From Planococcus sp. MER TA 32b (GTDB lineage: Bacteria > Bacillota > Bacilli > Bacillales_A > Planococcaceae): a stretch of DNA of 64,000 nt. Made by a program: the position numbers and the translations under genes. The DNA lies in assembly GCA_023715185.1 (NCBI GenBank), contig JAMCAN010000001.1, positions 1,922,001 to 1,986,000 on the forward strand. Reading direction: 5' to 3'. Below the pieces are notes generated by a model. The model did not search any database and had not been told where the DNA came from. It saw only the letters and a program-made list of their open reading frames with translations. This document shows, piece by piece, positions 62,460 to 64,000 of this stretch (position 1 is the stretch's first letter; each line of letters begins with the position of its first letter).

Positions 62460-63839
62460 CTACTCTTTTTTATTGCACGCCAGCTGATAAATTGCTTCCG
62501 CGTATATCGCCACCGCTTTTGTCAGGTTTTCGATATCCACAAATTCATCCAGCTGATGGGCGACATCTTTCTCGCCCGGGAACAGCATGCCGAATGCGAC
62601 GCCTTTATCCATTACTCTTGCGTAGGTGCCGCCTCCGATAGCCAGCAGCTCCGCTTTATCGCCGGTCTGCTTTTCATAAGCATCCTGCAGCGTCTTGATG
62701 AATGGATCCTTTTCATCGACATAATGAGGTTTTGAATTGGAATGGATGTTCATCGAAAAGCCTTCCGCATGAAAATCACCCATCTTATCATCAAAAGGAT
62801 AGGAAATTGAATAGCGCATGCTTACTTCAAGTTTTCCCCCTTTGGCTCTTTCAAAACGCATAATTCCTGCATTGAATGTCGTGTCTCCGGAAGCATCATC
62901 CGCGAAAGCAAGTCCGAACGACTTGCCGCGTGTATCACCATAAAACTTATCAGCAATAAATCCCGTAAACACCTGGCCTTCACCGGTCAGATGCTCTTTC
63001 AGGAACAATGCGAGCATGACGCCGGCATTGATGCCATCGTCCGGCTCCATTGCATGCGCCGCTTTGCCGCGAACGGTCAACTTCACCTTGCCGTCTTCTT
63101 CAATTGCTGAAAAAGCAAGATCGTGTTCAGCTGTAAACTTTTCGAATTCAGTCCGCCAATCAGACAATGAGCCTTCCACTGCCGCTTCAGCGATGTCAGG
63201 CACCATATTCGTCCGGTCGCCGGATCTGAATGAGATCAATTGATCTTCCTTGCCGGAATAGACCTGTGAAAAAACCAAAGCCGCGATTCCTTTTTCCGCA
63301 TTGATAATCGGGAAATCAGCATCAGGCGCGAATGCCATTGTCGGCATTTCTTCCTTCTGGAAATAGTTTTCAACACAGCGGAAGCCGCTTTCCTCATCGG
63401 TTCCGATAATAAGCCGTACACGTTTATTGAACTCGCAGCCTGCATCTTTGACCATATTCAAAGCGGTCCACGCTGCAATCGTCGGCCCTTTATCATCGAT
63501 CGCCCCGCGGCCGAATAATTTGCCGTCTTCAATCACGCCGCCAAAAGGATCCTTAGTCCACCCTTCACCGGTCGGAACCACATCGACGTGTCCGAGGATT
63601 CCCAGCAATTCCTCCCCTGAGCCGATCTCCAGGTGTCCAGCTATATTATCGACATTCTTAACTTTATAGCCATTTTCATGGCCTTTATCCAAAAACCAGT
63701 CCAATGCCCTTTTCACTTCTTTGCCAAAAGGCGCATCCGGCGCTGCATCATCGCTTAATATGCTGGGTATCGCAATCAGTTCCTGCAATTCCCTCAGCAT
63801 GCTTTCCTGTCTTTTCTCCGCTTCCAACTGCCAATCCAT
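62460..63839 (-). CDS. pepV: Dipeptidase PepV
   Basis: M20-family zinc dipeptidase of 459 aa, cytoplasmic, which cuts a wide range of dipeptides including some with beta-alanyl or D-residues. Metal ligands and catalytic residues are seen in LGHVDVVPTGEGW, GRGAIDDKGPTIAAW and IGTDEESGFRCVENYF; a dimerisation/lid domain (~190-380) follows and GGGTYARVM closes the core. GGGG lies about nine bases before the ATG, with TACAAT ~30 bp upstream. dat follows. Confidence 0.95.
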   Translation of the reverse strand: MDWQLEAEKRQESMLRELQELIAIPSILSDDAAPDAPFGKEVKRALDWFLDKGHENGYKVKNVDNIAGHLEIGSGEELLGILGHVDVVPTGEGWTKDPFGGVIEDGKLFGRGAIDDKGPTIAAWTALNMVKDAGCEFNKRVRLIIGTDEESGFRCVENYFQKEEMPTMAFAPDADFPIINAEKGIAALVFSQVYSGKEDQLISFRSGDRTNMVPDIAEAAVEGSLSDWRTEFEKFTAEHDLAFSAIEEDGKVKLTVRGKAAHAMEPDDGINAGVMLALFLKEHLTGEGQVFTGFIADKFYGDTRGKSFGLAFADDASGDTTFNAGIMRFERAKGGKLEVSMRYSISYPFDDKMGDFHAEGFSMNIHSNSKPHYVDEKDPFIKTLQDAYEKQTGDKAELLAIGGGTYARVMDKGVAFGMLFPGEKDVAHQLDEFVDIENLTKAVAIYAEAIYQLACNKKE

Positions 63840-64000
63840 CTCAACACCCCGCTTTTATTACAACCATTGTACACCTTTTAAAATTTATTAAAAGAAATTC
63901 CGGTTAAATTTTTTATGAATTCCGATGAATATTAATATGTAAAAGAATTGTTAATTTAAGTAAATTAGAATAAAAACATGGATATTAAAACACTTTTTCG
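63840..64000. other. AT-rich region upstream of pepV
   Basis: Holds the likely pepV -10 (TACAAT, minus strand, 63866-63871, preceded by TG). The remaining ~120 bp are very AT-rich and contain no gene I can support. Confidence 0.5.

Overview
The window reads as a chromosomal stretch of a low-to-mid GC Firmicute of the family Planococcaceae, most likely Planococcus or Planomicrobium. Gene order follows the Bacillus subtilis pyk to pepV block closely (pyk-pfkA-accA-accD-dnaE-nrnA-ytpI-ytoI-ytkL, ald, ytxK-tpx-yteJ-sppA, thiI-nifS-ezrA-hisJ-ytsP, rpsD-tyrS-acsA-acuABC-ccpA-aroA-ytxJHG-murC-sftA-ytpRQP, ytoP-ytzB-ytnP-trmB, dat-pepV). Protein sequences differ enough to exclude Bacillus, and a D-aspartate-ligase-like cell-wall gene fits the L-Lys-D-Asp/D-Glu (A4alpha) peptidoglycan known in Planococcaceae. 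Genus assignment is inference from memory, not from a search.

Layout. 1-10.8 kb (minus strand): glycolysis (pyk partial, pfkA), acetyl-CoA carboxylase carboxyltransferase (accA, accD) behind a FadR-type GntR regulator with its own palindromic operator, DNA polymerase dnaE, nanoRNase nrnA, a CBS/DRTGG regulator and a metallo-beta-lactamase protein. 10.8-17 kb: an M24 peptidase, alanine dehydrogenase divergent from a universal stress protein gene, an amino acid racemase plus D-Asp ligase-like operon, and a second usp gene with a 37-residue membrane microprotein behind it. 17-29 kb: a tandem palindromic repeat, methyltransferase ytxK, tpx, RDD protein, sppA, rarD, acyl-CoA synthetase, thiI and its cysteine desulfurase, ezrA, hisJ and ytsP. 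29-36.9 kb: an EAL protein with a degenerate GGDEF, methionine gamma-lyase with a cre box, rpsD with a long leader, a cytoplasmic BtuF-like protein, a SigB-type stress gene, and tyrS behind a T-box. 37-48.8 kb: a class A PBP, acetate use (acsA / acuABC, with a cre box between them), ccpA itself, aroA (DAHP synthase/chorismate mutase) and the ytxGHJ stress operon. 48.9-64 kb: murC, sftA, ytpRQP, a lipoprotein, DUF84, an M42 peptidase, ytzB, a frameshifted P-loop gene, ytnP, trmB, a lipid kinase, thpR, dat and pepV.

How parts work together. CcpA is encoded here, and two cre boxes sit at likely CcpA targets: megL and the acsA/acuABC divergent region. AcuA, AcuC and AcsA form the reversible acetylation switch on acetyl-CoA synthetase. 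Two SigB-like promoters precede the YflT-type stress protein gene and ytxGHJ. The racemase/ligase pair, dat, murC and the PBP all feed cell-wall synthesis.

Most unusual parts: (1) a non-coding locus at 58100-58328 with two arrays, each of exact 21-bp period (4 and 5 units), separated by a 12-bp perfect AT-rich inverted repeat and insulated by convergent terminators; (2) a dispersed ~120-bp palindromic repeat at three loci, including a tandem pair and one copy nested inside another; (3) the racemase-ligase cell-wall operon; (4) a DnaE whose PHP metal ligands are lost. Nothing resembling a phage, plasmid, CRISPR array or defence island was seen.
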